Assembly: GCF_024793895.1 (NCBI RefSeq)
Contig: NZ_JANUSB010000015.1
Coordinates: forward strand, 1,054,001-1,118,000
Origin: Serratia sp. AKBS12
Lineage (GTDB): Bacteria; Pseudomonadota; Gammaproteobacteria; Enterobacterales; Enterobacteriaceae
Direction of reading: 5' to 3'
Length of the DNA: 64,000 nucleotides
In this document: positions 48,139 to 57,075 of the stretch, one piece after another
How positions within the stretch are numbered: the stretch's first letter is position 1
How the letters are laid out: each line of letters begins with the position of its first letter
Notes under the pieces: model-generated
Told to the model about the DNA's origin: nothing
Databases searched by the model: none
The model's input: only the letters and a program-made list of their open reading frames with translations
Position numbers and translations under genes: made by a program

Positions 48139-48167
48139 TATTCACAGAACATTCTGTGGTTGCAAAC

Positions 48168-48192
48168 AAAAAGGCTCCCAATGGGAGCCTTT
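48168..48192 (-). terminator. hns terminator
   Basis: On the minus strand AAAGGCTCCC / GGGAGCCTTT is followed by TTTGTTT, just after the hns stop. Confidence 0.85.
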
Positions 48193-48214
48193 AAGATGCA
48201 CGGCAGAATCGCTA

Positions 48215-48622
48215 TTACAGCAGGAAATCGTCCAGCGATTTACCTTGCTCTTCGATAGCTTTCTTAATTACTGCTGGCGTACGGCCTTGGCCAGTCCAGG
48301 TTTTCATCTCGCCGTTTTCATCTTTATATTGGTATTTAGCCGGGCGTGCTGCACGCTTCGCTTTACCAGCGGCTTTATTTGCCGCCATGGTTTGCAGCAG
48401 TTCGTTAGGATCAATACCATCTGCAATCAGCATTTCGCGATATTGTTGCAGTTTACGCGTACGCTCTTCGATTTCCGCTTGAGCCTGGCTATCTTCTTCG
48501 CGACGTTCGTTCACTACAACTTCCAGTTTCTCAAGCATCTCTTCCAGCGTCTCCAGGCTGCATTCTCTTGCCTGTGCGCGTAGCGTGCGGATGTTGTTCA
48601 AAATCTTTAATGCTTCGCTCAT
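48215..48622 (-). CDS. hns: nucleoid-associated silencer H-NS
   Basis: A 135-aa global DNA-bridging protein that silences AT-rich and acquired genes. The N-terminal coiled-coil oligomerisation region is [20 protein letters not shown] onward. A flexible basic linker lies near 82-95. The C-terminal DNA-binding domain has the hook motif [15 protein letters not shown] precedes the ATG. Codon bias indicates high expression. AT-rich islets such as 15535-16760 are its likely targets. Confidence 0.97.
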   Translation of the reverse strand: MSEALKILNNIRTLRAQARECSLETLEEMLEKLEVVVNERREEDSQAQAEIEERTRKLQQYREMLIADGIDPNELLQTMAANKAAGKAKRAARPAKYQYKDENGEMKTWTGQGRTPAVIKKAIEEQGKSLDDFLL

Positions 48623-49321
48623 TGTCCTACTCTCAAATTATATTGGTGGGGGGCGTCTCGATAATAATAGAGTGCTCTTTTCCTTTCTGCAATAGCCAAA
48701 TTGAGATGAATACTCAAATTTACCATTTAAAAATGCCTTAATCAGAACTGTTCGGGTAATAACATCGACTCCGCCAAGTTTTTACCGTTGGGATGTTAAG
48801 ACAAATTTTCAACAGTACCATTCGGCATTTTTTTGCTTAAAAGGCTTTCATCGCAAAGATATAATTGTGTTTTATATGGTTTGCTCAGCTGAAATCTGTG
48901 GCGTTAATCACGTATATCAACATGCAAACATTGTAAACAATAGGGGTATATTGGCAAAGATAACCGCAAAAGCGCCATGGTAGCAGCGTGTCGATAGTAA
49001 TCACGCTTGCCGGCGATAATTGATTTAAACAGGGGGGTAACGGGTTACAGGCTATTCGGCGCCGCGCTTTAGCCGTGGAGGAGGATAAAGGATATCGTTA
49101 ATAGTTTGGCTAAATCATTAGCACTAATTAATGATGCTGTGCGCGCCGGGAGTGGTAATAGCGTTAAAATCCTACTTATGGCGCTATAAGTTTCATTCGA
49201 CGCTTGTCGATCTGCACCAAGATTATTGCCGCCGGGATGCTGAGCGTCGGGAAAGCCTATGGTACACTTGCACGCTGAATCGCCCACCTGGATGTTTCTT
49301 ATCCCATTGGAATTACTGGCT
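48623..49321. other. long hns-tdk intergenic region
   Basis: About 700 bases, AT-rich over the first 400, holding the hns promoter and upstream control region and the tdk promoter. Short frames at 49069-49287 (minus) and 49131-49355 (plus) have no ribosome sites or likely products. E. coli has a similar large AT-rich hns upstream region bound by H-NS, FIS and StpA. Confidence 0.6.
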
Positions 49322-49906
49322 ATGGCTCAACTCTATTTTTATTACTCTGCAATGAATGCAGGAAAATCCACTGCCTTGTTGCAATCTTCATATAATTATC
49401 AAGAGCGTGGTATGCGTACCCTGGTGTTTACCGCCGAGATCGACCATCGTTTTGGCGTTGGCAAGGTCAGCTCGCGAATCGGTTTGTCGTCCCAGGCGCA
49501 GCTTTATAATAATGAGACAGCGTTGTTCGCCATGATCAATCAGGAACACCAACAACAGCCGGTACACTGTGTTTTATTGGACGAAAGCCAGTTCCTTACC
49601 AAAGCGCAGATTGAACAGTTGTGTGACGTTGTCGACCAGTTGGATATCCCGGTGTTGTGTTATGGGTTACGTACTGATTTTCTTGGTGAGCTGTTTATTG
49701 GCAGCCAATATCTGTTGGCCTGGGCGGACAAGTTGGTGGAGTTGAAGACCATCTGTCATTGCGGCCGCAAAGCGAATCGGGTGTTGCGTCTTGACGAAAA
49801 TGGCCAGGCGATGCAGGCAGGGGAGCAGGTGGTTATTGGCGGTAATGAGAGTTACGTTTCGGTCTGCCGCCGCCACTATAAAGAAGCCATGCACGCGCTC
49901 GATTAG
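49322..49906 (+). CDS. tdk: thymidine kinase Tdk
   Basis: A 194-aa enzyme that phosphorylates thymidine and deoxyuridine in pyrimidine salvage. The P-loop is AMNAGKST (residues 10-17). The DESQF catalytic glutamate, the lasso-loop region [14 protein letters not shown] and C-terminal [10 protein letters not shown] carry the zinc ligands. The frame is open to 49259, but [15 protein letters not shown] at 49322 is the family start. It is about ten residues shorter at the C-terminus than E. coli Tdk, ending soon after the zinc region, still functional by motif content. Confidence 0.96.
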   Translation: MAQLYFYYSAMNAGKSTALLQSSYNYQERGMRTLVFTAEIDHRFGVGKVSSRIGLSSQAQLYNNETALFAMINQEHQQQPVHCVLLDESQFLTKAQIEQLCDVVDQLDIPVLCYGLRTDFLGELFIGSQYLLAWADKLVELKTICHCGRKANRVLRLDENGQAMQAGEQVVIGGNESYVSVCRRHYKEAMHALD

Positions 49907-49959
49907 GTGAGCCGCGTTGTCGACACGCCCAGAACCCCGCCCAAGGGCGCAATGCCGTT

Positions 49960-50527
49960 CACTTAAGCGGAGCGGCATGGGAGTTCACCGGATAGCGGGT
50001 TTTTGACATATTAACCGCCCTCGGCCTTGATAGCCGGGGGCGTTTTGTTATGAAAACGGCTTCTAAATTCTCCCGCAGGTGCTCCAGGCGTTTCGGGATT
50101 GTTCCCGGCGATACCGTATTTCCCAGTATTATCATTTCCGTCGCAATAAACTGGAACGCGCACTTAAAGCTGATTTCTGTGGGCGCTTTTTTGTGTTTCT
50201 CCGCCGTCCTTGTCGCCTTTCGTCGTATCAGGTTATAGGCCAGTAACATCCCCCATACCTCCTGCTCCAGCAGATTTACCTTCCGGCTTCTCAACACCAG
50301 CGCATTATCCAGCAGACGGCTTTTCAGGTTTCTGAACCTGACCTCAATTTCCCATCGTGAATGATAAAGCTCTGCCATACCCTTCGCCCGGTAACGGTCT
50401 GCCGGAAGTGAGGTCAGCGCCGTTTTCTCCACTCCGTTTACGTTGCGTGCTCAGAGAGCGTCAGGCAGTGTTGTATCCACTCGGCAGGCAGATGTTCCGC
50501 AAACATCTGAGCTGAAGGTGGTGGCAT
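49960..50527 (-). pseudogene. IS4-family transposase remnant with internal deletion
   Basis: 50527-50438 encodes an N-terminal piece (AEHLPAEWIQHCLTLSEHAT) that runs into a stop. 50432-49960 encodes a C-terminal piece of about 157 residues with the DDE-domain segment YHSRWEIEVRFRNLKSR (catalytic glutamate in RWEIE) and LLEQEVWGMLLAYNLIRR. The central DDE core is missing, so a deletion joined the two near 50433-50440. An upstream LLNDLLKFSAP-like frame before 50527 is shifted at a run of C, a second lesion. Confidence 0.88.
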
Positions 50528-50576
50528 AAGAGGGGGGCGCTGAACTTGAGCAGGTCATTGAGAAGTGGCATAAGAA

Positions 50577-50602
50577 AACGGCTCCCTGTATTGGAAGCCG
50601 TT
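50577..50602 (-). terminator. probable adhE terminator inside the IS remnant
   Basis: AACGGCT (50577-50583) pairs with AGCCGTT (50596-50602). On the minus strand TTTTCTTAT follows. It lies about 90 bases after the adhE stop, within the right half of the IS remnant. Confidence 0.6.
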
Positions 50603-50689
50603 ATAGTGCCGCAGTTTAAGGGTCGGTCAACCGTTCCTTAACCGATCGGCATTGCGCCGATTGGCGGTTTTGTTCATATCAGCATAGCG

Positions 50690-53362
50690 TTACTTTTTGA
50701 GCTTCTTTGCCGCTTTGACAACGACGGGCGCTGCCGTTTCCTCTACCTCTTCGAACTCGCTGAATTTGCGGCCGTAGAAGGTATCCAGCATGATTTGTTT
50801 CAATTCGGCTATCAGCGGATAACGTGGGTTGGCGCCGGTACACTGGTCGTCAAACGCATCTTCGGACAGTTTGTCGACTTTAGCCAGGAAGTCGGCTTCC
50901 TGCACGCCAGCTTCGCGAATAGAGGCAGGGATCCCGAGCTCGGTTTTGATTTCATCCAGCCAGCCCAGCAGTTTCTCGATTTTCTGCGCGGTACGGTCGC
51001 CTGGTGCGCTCAGGCCGAGATGATCGGCGATTTCAGCGTAGCGGCGGCGTGCCTGCGGACGATCGTACTGGCTAAACGCCGTCTGCTTGGTTGGGTTGTC
51101 GTTGGCGTTATAGCGAATAACGTTGGAAATCAACATCGCATTGGCCAGGCCGTGCGGAATGTGGAATTCAGAACCCAGTTTGTGGGCCATTGAGTGACAA
51201 ACCCCAAGGAAGGCGTTGGCAAAAGCGATACCGGCGATGGTGGCGGCATTGTGAACGCGTTCACGTGCTACCGGGTTCTTCGCGCCTTCCTTATAGCTGG
51301 CCGGCAGATATTCCTTCAGCAATTTCAACGCTTGCAGCGCCTGGCCGTCGGAGTATTCATTGGCCAGTACCGAAACATAGGCTTCGAGAGCGTGAGTCAC
51401 CGCATCCAGGCCACCGAAGGCGCACAGCGATTTCGGCATGTTCATTACCAGATTGGCATCGACAATCGCCATATCCGGCGTCAGGGCATAATCTGCCAGC
51501 GGATATTTCTGACCGGTTTCATCGTCGGTGACCACGGCAAACGGCGTGACCTCAGAACCAGTACCGGAGGTGGTCGTGATAGCAATCATTTTTGCCTTCA
51601 CGCCCATTTTCGGGAATTTGTAGATGCGTTTGCGGATATCCATAAAGCGCAGCGCCAGATCTTCGAAATGGGTTTCAGGATGTTCGTACAAGACCCACAT
51701 GATTTTGGCAGCATCCATCGGCGAACCGCCTCCCAGCGCGATAATCACGTCTGGCTTGAAGGAGTGCATCTGCTCGGCGCCTTTGCGCACGATGCTCAGG
51801 GTTGGATCCGCTTCAACTTCAAAGAACACTTCGGTTTCGATGCCATGTGACTTCAGCACGTTGGTGATCTGGTCGGCATAACCGTTGTTGAACAGGAAAC
51901 GGTCGGTCACGATGAATGCGCGTTTGGCACCGTCGGTAGCCACTTCTTCCAGTGCGATTGGCAGGGAGCCACGACGGAAGTAGATAGATTTCGGAAGTTT
52001 ATGCCACAACATGTTTTCTGCTCGCTTCGCTACAGTTTTCTTGTTGATCAAGTGTTTTGGACCGACGTTCTCGGAAATGGAGTTCCCCCCCCACGAGCCG
52101 CAGCCCAGCGTCAGCGATGGCGCCAGTTTGAAGTTGTACAGATCGCCGATCCCGCCTTGCGATGCTGGCGTGTTGATCAGAATACGTGCGGTTTTCATCT
52201 TGTCGCCGAAGTAGGCGATGCGTTCCTGTTGATTGTCCTGGTCGGTATACAGGCAGGAAGTGTGGCCGATCCCGCCCATTGCCACCAGTTTTTCTGCTTT
52301 GTCGACGGCGTCTTCAAAGTTCTTGGCTCGGTACATGGCCAGCGTTGGCGACAGTTTTTCGTGTGCGAACGGCTCGGATTCATCAACCAGCTTCACTTCC
52401 CCAATCAGCACTTTGGTACTGCTTGGAACGGTAATGCCGGCCATTTCTGCAATTTTGACCGCCGATTGGCCGACGATGGCGGCGTTAAGCCCACCATTTT
52501 TCAAGATGATATCCTGCACGGCTTTCAGTTCTTTGCCTTGCAGCAGATAACCGCCGTGGGTGGCAAAGCGCTCACGCACTGCATCGTAAACCGAATCCAC
52601 CACGATAACCGACTGCTCTGAGGCGCAGATAACGCCGCTATCGAAGGTTTTCGACATCAGAATGGACGCCACGACGCGTTTGATGTCAGCGGTTTCATCA
52701 ACCACTACCGGAGTGTTGCCGGCACCAACGCCGATGGCCGGCTTGCCAGAGCTATAAGCGGCTTTCACCATGCCAGGACCGCCGGTGGCCAGAATCAGGT
52801 TCAGATCCGGGTGGTGCATCAGTTGGTTGGACAGTTCGACGGACGGTTGGTCGATCCAGCCGATGATGTCTTTTGGCGCACCCGCAGCGATAGCCGCTTG
52901 CAGCACAATGTCTGCCGCTTTATTGGTGGCGTTTTTGGCACGTGGATGCGGTGAGAAGATGATGCCATTACGCGTCTTCAGACTGATGAGTGCCTTGAAG
53001 ATTGCGGTGGAAGTCGGGTTGGTTGTCGGGACGATGCCGCAGATCAGGCCGATCGGTTCGGCGATGGTAATGGTACCGAACGTGTCGTCTTCAGACAGCA
53101 CGCCGCAGGTTTTCTCATCTTTGTAGGCGTTATAAATATATTCGGAAGCGAAGTGGTTTTTGATGACCTTGTCTTCAACGATACCCATTCCGGATTCTTC
53201 GACGGCCATTTTAGCCAGTGGAATACGTGCATCGGCGGCGGCGAGGGCAGCAGCGCGGAAGATCTTGTCAACTTGCTCTTGGGTAAAGTTGGCATATTCG
53301 CGCTGGGCTTTTTTGACACGCGCTACAAGCTCGTTCAATTCAGCAACGTTTGTTACAGCCAT
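50690..53362 (-). CDS. adhE: bifunctional acetaldehyde-CoA/alcohol dehydrogenase AdhE
   Basis: An 890-aa fermentation enzyme reducing acetyl-CoA to acetaldehyde and ethanol. The N-terminal aldehyde dehydrogenase half (about 1-440) has the catalytic cysteine in FDSGVICASEQSV. The C-terminal iron alcohol dehydrogenase half has IALGGGSPMDAAK, the metal histidines in GVCHSMAHKLG and FHIPHGLANA. It forms spirosome filaments in E. coli. AGGAGA precedes the ATG at 53362. Divergent from ychE, as in E. coli. Confidence 0.98.
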   Translation of the reverse strand: MAVTNVAELNELVARVKKAQREYANFTQEQVDKIFRAAALAAADARIPLAKMAVEESGMGIVEDKVIKNHFASEYIYNAYKDEKTCGVLSEDDTFGTITIAEPIGLICGIVPTTNPTSTAIFKALISLKTRNGIIFSPHPRAKNATNKAADIVLQAAIAAGAPKDIIGWIDQPSVELSNQLMHHPDLNLILATGGPGMVKAAYSSGKPAIGVGAGNTPVVVDETADIKRVVASILMSKTFDSGVICASEQSVIVVDSVYDAVRERFATHGGYLLQGKELKAVQDIILKNGGLNAAIVGQSAVKIAEMAGITVPSSTKVLIGEVKLVDESEPFAHEKLSPTLAMYRAKNFEDAVDKAEKLVAMGGIGHTSCLYTDQDNQQERIAYFGDKMKTARILINTPASQGGIGDLYNFKLAPSLTLGCGSWGGNSISENVGPKHLINKKTVAKRAENMLWHKLPKSIYFRRGSLPIALEEVATDGAKRAFIVTDRFLFNNGYADQITNVLKSHGIETEVFFEVEADPTLSIVRKGAEQMHSFKPDVIIALGGGSPMDAAKIMWVLYEHPETHFEDLALRFMDIRKRIYKFPKMGVKAKMIAITTTSGTGSEVTPFAVVTDDETGQKYPLADYALTPDMAIVDANLVMNMPKSLCAFGGLDAVTHALEAYVSVLANEYSDGQALQALKLLKEYLPASYKEGAKNPVARERVHNAATIAGIAFANAFLGVCHSMAHKLGSEFHIPHGLANAMLISNVIRYNANDNPTKQTAFSQYDRPQARRRYAEIADHLGLSAPGDRTAQKIEKLLGWLDEIKTELGIPASIREAGVQEADFLAKVDKLSEDAFDDQCTGANPRYPLIAELKQIMLDTFYGRKFSEFEEVEETAAPVVVKAAKKLKK

Positions 53363-53863
53363 GGTGCTCTCCTGATAATGTTAAACTCTTTCAGTAAATC
53401 AGCCGTGCGAGCAACCAGTATAGTCAATGTTCGGAAGGTATTTGCAAAAATCAAATAATTTCCGGTGGTTAGCCTCACTTGCTGCTGATTTGCTTAAAGA
53501 GCTTTTCCAGGGCCGGAGCCGATAATAATGACCGGTTTGCAAAACGGTCCTACTCCCTGGCTACGACTAATAGCTTAACTATTCCTGAGTAGTCATTTTG
53601 TGATTTAAATCATAAAAAGTGTCAGCTGACACCATTCAGCACGCCATTGTTGATAGCTATTCTCATTTGCGCGCTGGGATATATTTTTCGCAACAATAAA
53701 TTACCTTGGTGACCCGTTAATTTAACGTAGATCAAACATTTATTTAGCATGGTTGCGCCGGCAGAAAAATGCCGGCGCGGCGGATGGATTACCCTTGGCA
53801 TTTCTATTACATTAGCGCGCGTGGGCAACATCTCTTTTTACAGCTATTACTGCGGAGTGGTTT
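53363..53863. other. adhE-ychE divergent intergenic region
   Basis: About 500 bases holding the adhE leader and promoter on the minus strand and the ychE promoter on the plus strand. GTGATTTAAATCAT at 53600-53613 is a dyad close to both FNR (TTGAT-N4-ATCAA) and CRP cores, fitting oxygen- or carbon-control of adhE. No coding frame was accepted. Confidence 0.5.
53600..53613. promoter_or_regulatory. FNR/CRP-like dyad before adhE
   Basis: GTGAT-TTAA-ATCAT matches eight of ten FNR half-site positions and overlaps a degenerate CRP core. It lies about 240 bases upstream of the adhE ATG and 250 bases upstream of ychE. Confidence 0.35.
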
Positions 53864-54508
53864 GTGGGCCAATCTTTGCTGGATTTTTCCGGCTATATAA
53901 AATTCTTTGTCGGTCTGTTTGCGCTGGTCAACCCGGTGGGGATCCTGCCGGTGTTCATTAGCATGACCAGCTACCAGGCGGAAGCAGGGCGTAATAAGAC
54001 CAACCTGACGGCCAATCTGTCGGTGGCGATCATCTTATGGACCTCTCTGTTTCTCGGTGAAGGGATATTGCACCTGTTTGGCATCTCGATTGATTCATTC
54101 CGCATTGCTGGCGGTATCTTGGTGGTCACCATCGCCATGTCGATGATCAGCGGCAAGTTGGGCGAGGATAAACAGAACAAACAGGAAAAATCAGAGAGCG
54201 CCATCCGTGAGAGCATCGGCGTTGTGCCGCTGGCATTGCCGTTGATGGCCGGGCCGGGGGCGATCAGTTCTACCATTGTCTGGAGTTCGCGTTACCACAG
54301 TTGGCAAAACCTGCTTGGTTTTACGCTGGCGATTGCGCTATTTGCCTTCTGCTGCTGGCTGTTGTTCCGTGCGGCACCGCTGTTGGTCCGATTGCTGGGG
54401 CAAACCGGCATTAACGTTATCACGCGTATTATGGGGCTGTTATTGATGGCGCTAGGTATCGAATTTATCGTCACTGGCATCAAGGCCATTTTCCCCGGTC
54501 TGCTGTAA
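53864..54508 (+). CDS. ychE: YchE, MarC/UPF0056 family membrane protein
   Basis: A 214-aa inner-membrane protein with about six helices, of the MarC family: FVGLFALVNPVGILPVF at the start, LPLMAGPGAISSTIV in the middle and LLMALGIEFIVTGIKAIF at the end. Transport function is suspected but unproven. The start is GTG with GGAG six bases before it. Located between adhE and the opp operon, as in E. coli. Confidence 0.94.
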   Translation: MGQSLLDFSGYIKFFVGLFALVNPVGILPVFISMTSYQAEAGRNKTNLTANLSVAIILWTSLFLGEGILHLFGISIDSFRIAGGILVVTIAMSMISGKLGEDKQNKQEKSESAIRESIGVVPLALPLMAGPGAISSTIVWSSRYHSWQNLLGFTLAIALFAFCCWLLFRAAPLLVRLLGQTGINVITRIMGLLLMALGIEFIVTGIKAIFPGLL

Positions 54509-55294
54509 GCCTCTTCTCCGTTACCCTCCCGGTTATTTCCTGTTTGCCAACCCCGGTCGCTCGAGCTCATCAGCGTCCGGGGAGTGTCATGTCATACGGG
54601 CTCGCCGTACTGCTAATCGGCAGTAACAGGTCGCTAATGCCTAAAATTATTTTTAACTTTTAAACTTATTTTTTTGCGCGCATTAAATAGGTGCAAATTG
54701 TGAGCATTTAGTCAGCAAACGCACTGTTTTGTGGCATAAATTCCACTTTGTTGCCAATCAAAAGCCCTGATCGCTATTTTTGTGCCTTTAATAGCGGCAT
54801 ATTTGCCCTTTATACCCAGTTTTACTGCCATTTCGCTGTTAATTTAGTCACATAATTCTGTAGGGCTTGTCTGTCTACAATCCAGGTGTTATTAGTGATT
54901 AATACCCTATCGGCAGGTGTTTGTTCTTTGAACAGCGCGTTTGTTAACTGAATGTTTGTTTTTTGTCGGCGTGTCAATTTTATCGCTGTGTTACTCGGGG
55001 TTTTCTCTATTTATGTTATATATATCAATGCCTTGAATTTCCACTCTTGATGCTGCGCCACCGGGCTCTGACCCGCGCCACGGCTAATAAAAGAGAATTG
55101 CTTAACATTTTCGTAAAAATTATTGGCTAAGGATTTTTGCATCTGCTAATTTCCGAGCAACTTTCCCGACGATAATTTGTGGCGCAGCGAGCAAAGTAGG
55201 AACGAATTTTGCTGAGGTTGGTTAATCGCGAATTCCTATAAATATTTCGTACAAATCGTTAAGCCCTGGTGTTGGGCAAAAAGGAGCCTCGACT
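54509..55294. other. long region upstream of oppA
   Basis: 786 bases, AT-rich from about 54640 to 55250, without a convincing gene. It should contain the opp promoter and a long 5' untranslated leader; in E. coli and Salmonella the oppA leader is a GcvB small-RNA target and opp is Lrp-controlled. No clear sRNA gene or terminator was identified. The oppA ribosome site AAGGAG is at 55281-55286. Confidence 0.5.
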
Positions 55295-56929
55295 ATGCAG
55301 CAAATCTTGAAGCGCACGCCGCTGTCTTGTGTCATCACACTATTGAGCATGGCGGCGCTGCCTATCGTGCAGGCGGCGGACGTACCTGCTGGCGTTGAAT
55401 TGGCCGCGCAGCAGAACATCGTGATCAATAACGGTTCGGAAGTCGCTTCATTGGATCCGCATAAGGTCGAAGGTAATCCGGAAAGCAATATCATTCTTAA
55501 TCTGCTGGAAGGTCTGGTCAGCACCGATGCCAACGGTCACGTGACGGCGGCGGTTGCCGAGCGTTGGGAACAGCGTGATTTCAAGGTATGGACCTTCCAT
55601 TTGCGCCCGGCGGCGGTGTGGAGTGATGGTTCGCCGGTAACCGCTCAGGATTTCGTTTACAGCTGGCAGCGTCTGGCCGATCCCAAAACCGGCTCGCCTT
55701 ACGCCAGTTATTTGCAGTACGCAAAGATTGAAAATGCGGAGGCCATCCTAAATGGCAAGCAAGCGCCGCAAACGCTGGGCGTCAAGGCGATTGACGAGCA
55801 TACCTTGCAGTTGACCTTGAGTGAACCGGTCCCGTACCTGCTCAGCATGTTGACCCATACCTCGATGAAACCGGTCAAACAGTCGGTGGTCGAGAAATAT
55901 GGCGATAAATGGACTCTGCCGCAACATTATGTCGGCAATGGCGCCTACCGCCTGAAACAATGGGTGGTAAATGAACGCATTGTGCTGGAACGCAGCGCAA
56001 GCTATTGGAACAACAAGGCGACGGTGATCGCGCAGGCGACCTTCTTGCCGATTGCTTCGGAAGTCAGTGATGTAAACCGCTATCGCAGCGGCGAGATTGA
56101 TATTACCAACAGCGCCATTCCACCAACGCTGTTCGGCAAGATGAAGCGCGAGGTTCCCGATCAACTGCACGTTAACCCCTACCTATGCACTTTCTATTAC
56201 GAAATCAACAACCAGCGAGCACCGTTTACTGACGCTCGCGTGCGGGAAGCGGTAAAACTGACGCTCGATCGTGACATCATCGCCAACAAGATTATGGGAC
56301 AAGGGCAAATTCCGGCCTACGCCTTTACCCCGAGCTTCACCGACGGAGGGCGTTTCACGCCGCCCGAGTGGGCCGGCTGGACGCAGCAGCAACGTAACCA
56401 GCGTGCGAAGCAACTGCTGGCTGAAGCCGGGTTCGGCGCCGATAAGCCACTCAAGTTCAGGTTACTGTACAACACCTCCGATCAAAACAAGCAGCAGGCG
56501 ATTGCCGCCGCCTCGATGTGGCAAAAAAACCTTGGTGCCGATGTCACGTTACAAAATCAGGAATGGAAAACCTCGCTGGAAAGCCGCCATCAGGGGCAGT
56601 TCGACGTAGCACGCGCCACCTGGTGCGGTGATTACAACGAGCCCAGCGCCTTCCTTAATCTGGCGCTGTCCAACAGCAGCAACAACACACTGTTTTATAA
56701 AAATGCCCATTTCGATGCGTTGATGGCTGCTAGCCTACAGGCACCGGACGCGGCGGCGAGGGCGCTGATTTATCAACGGGCGGAAAACCAGCTGGATAAG
56801 GATTCGGCGCTGATCCCGGTGTACTACCGCGTCAGCGCGCGTTTGATCAAACCCGCGGTTGGCGGCTTTACCGGAAAGGATCCGCTGGACTACACCGATG
56901 TGAAGAACCTGTACATCATCAAGCAGTAA
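55295..56929 (+). CDS. oppA: oligopeptide ABC transporter substrate-binding protein OppA (first copy)
   Basis: A 544-aa periplasmic peptide-binding protein. The signal peptide ends at IVQA (about residue 27), and the mature chain starts ADVPAGVELA. SBP_bac_5 features include NNGSEVASLDPHKVEG and VTAQDFVYSWQRL. It is a clear paralogue of the next gene, alike along the whole length, but with a different signal peptide and many substitutions such as NSAIPPTLFGKMKRE versus NNMPIELFQKLKKD. It has its own AAGGAG and is followed by a 146-base spacer. Peptide specificity probably differs between the two. Confidence 0.93.
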   Translation: MQQILKRTPLSCVITLLSMAALPIVQAADVPAGVELAAQQNIVINNGSEVASLDPHKVEGNPESNIILNLLEGLVSTDANGHVTAAVAERWEQRDFKVWTFHLRPAAVWSDGSPVTAQDFVYSWQRLADPKTGSPYASYLQYAKIENAEAILNGKQAPQTLGVKAIDEHTLQLTLSEPVPYLLSMLTHTSMKPVKQSVVEKYGDKWTLPQHYVGNGAYRLKQWVVNERIVLERSASYWNNKATVIAQATFLPIASEVSDVNRYRSGEIDITNSAIPPTLFGKMKREVPDQLHVNPYLCTFYYEINNQRAPFTDARVREAVKLTLDRDIIANKIMGQGQIPAYAFTPSFTDGGRFTPPEWAGWTQQQRNQRAKQLLAEAGFGADKPLKFRLLYNTSDQNKQQAIAAASMWQKNLGADVTLQNQEWKTSLESRHQGQFDVARATWCGDYNEPSAFLNLALSNSSNNTLFYKNAHFDALMAASLQAPDAAARALIYQRAENQLDKDSALIPVYYRVSARLIKPAVGGFTGKDPLDYTDVKNLYIIKQ

Positions 56930-57075
56930 GGGGTATTACGTCACGACAACCGCGTGAGTAATACGGGGAAGACCGGGTGCCGCATTCGTTCCGCGGCAAC
57001 GGATAAACAGGCCTGACTAATGGGCAACGCGGGTGCACCGAATGGCCTGTGATAATAATAAACTGGAGTAGATCA

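Larger units (their letters stand above)
49951..50653 (-). mobile_element. decayed IS4-family insertion sequence
   Basis: The ends are inverted repeats: AATGCCGTTCACTTAAG at 49951 and, on the other strand from 50653, AATGCCGATCGGTTAAGG. The latter resembles the IS4 terminal repeat AATGCCGATCAGTTAAGG as remembered. Inside are only the N-terminal and C-terminal parts of the transposase. At about 700 bp the element is roughly half its normal size and cannot move by itself. Similar bases continue just outside both repeats (GGCGC), and no clear target duplication was seen. Confidence 0.85.

Noticed and set aside
49069..49355. frames in the hns-tdk spacer as extra genes or GhoS-like antitoxins
   Set aside because: No ribosome sites, no helices or motifs, overlapping frames on both strands in AT-rich control DNA.
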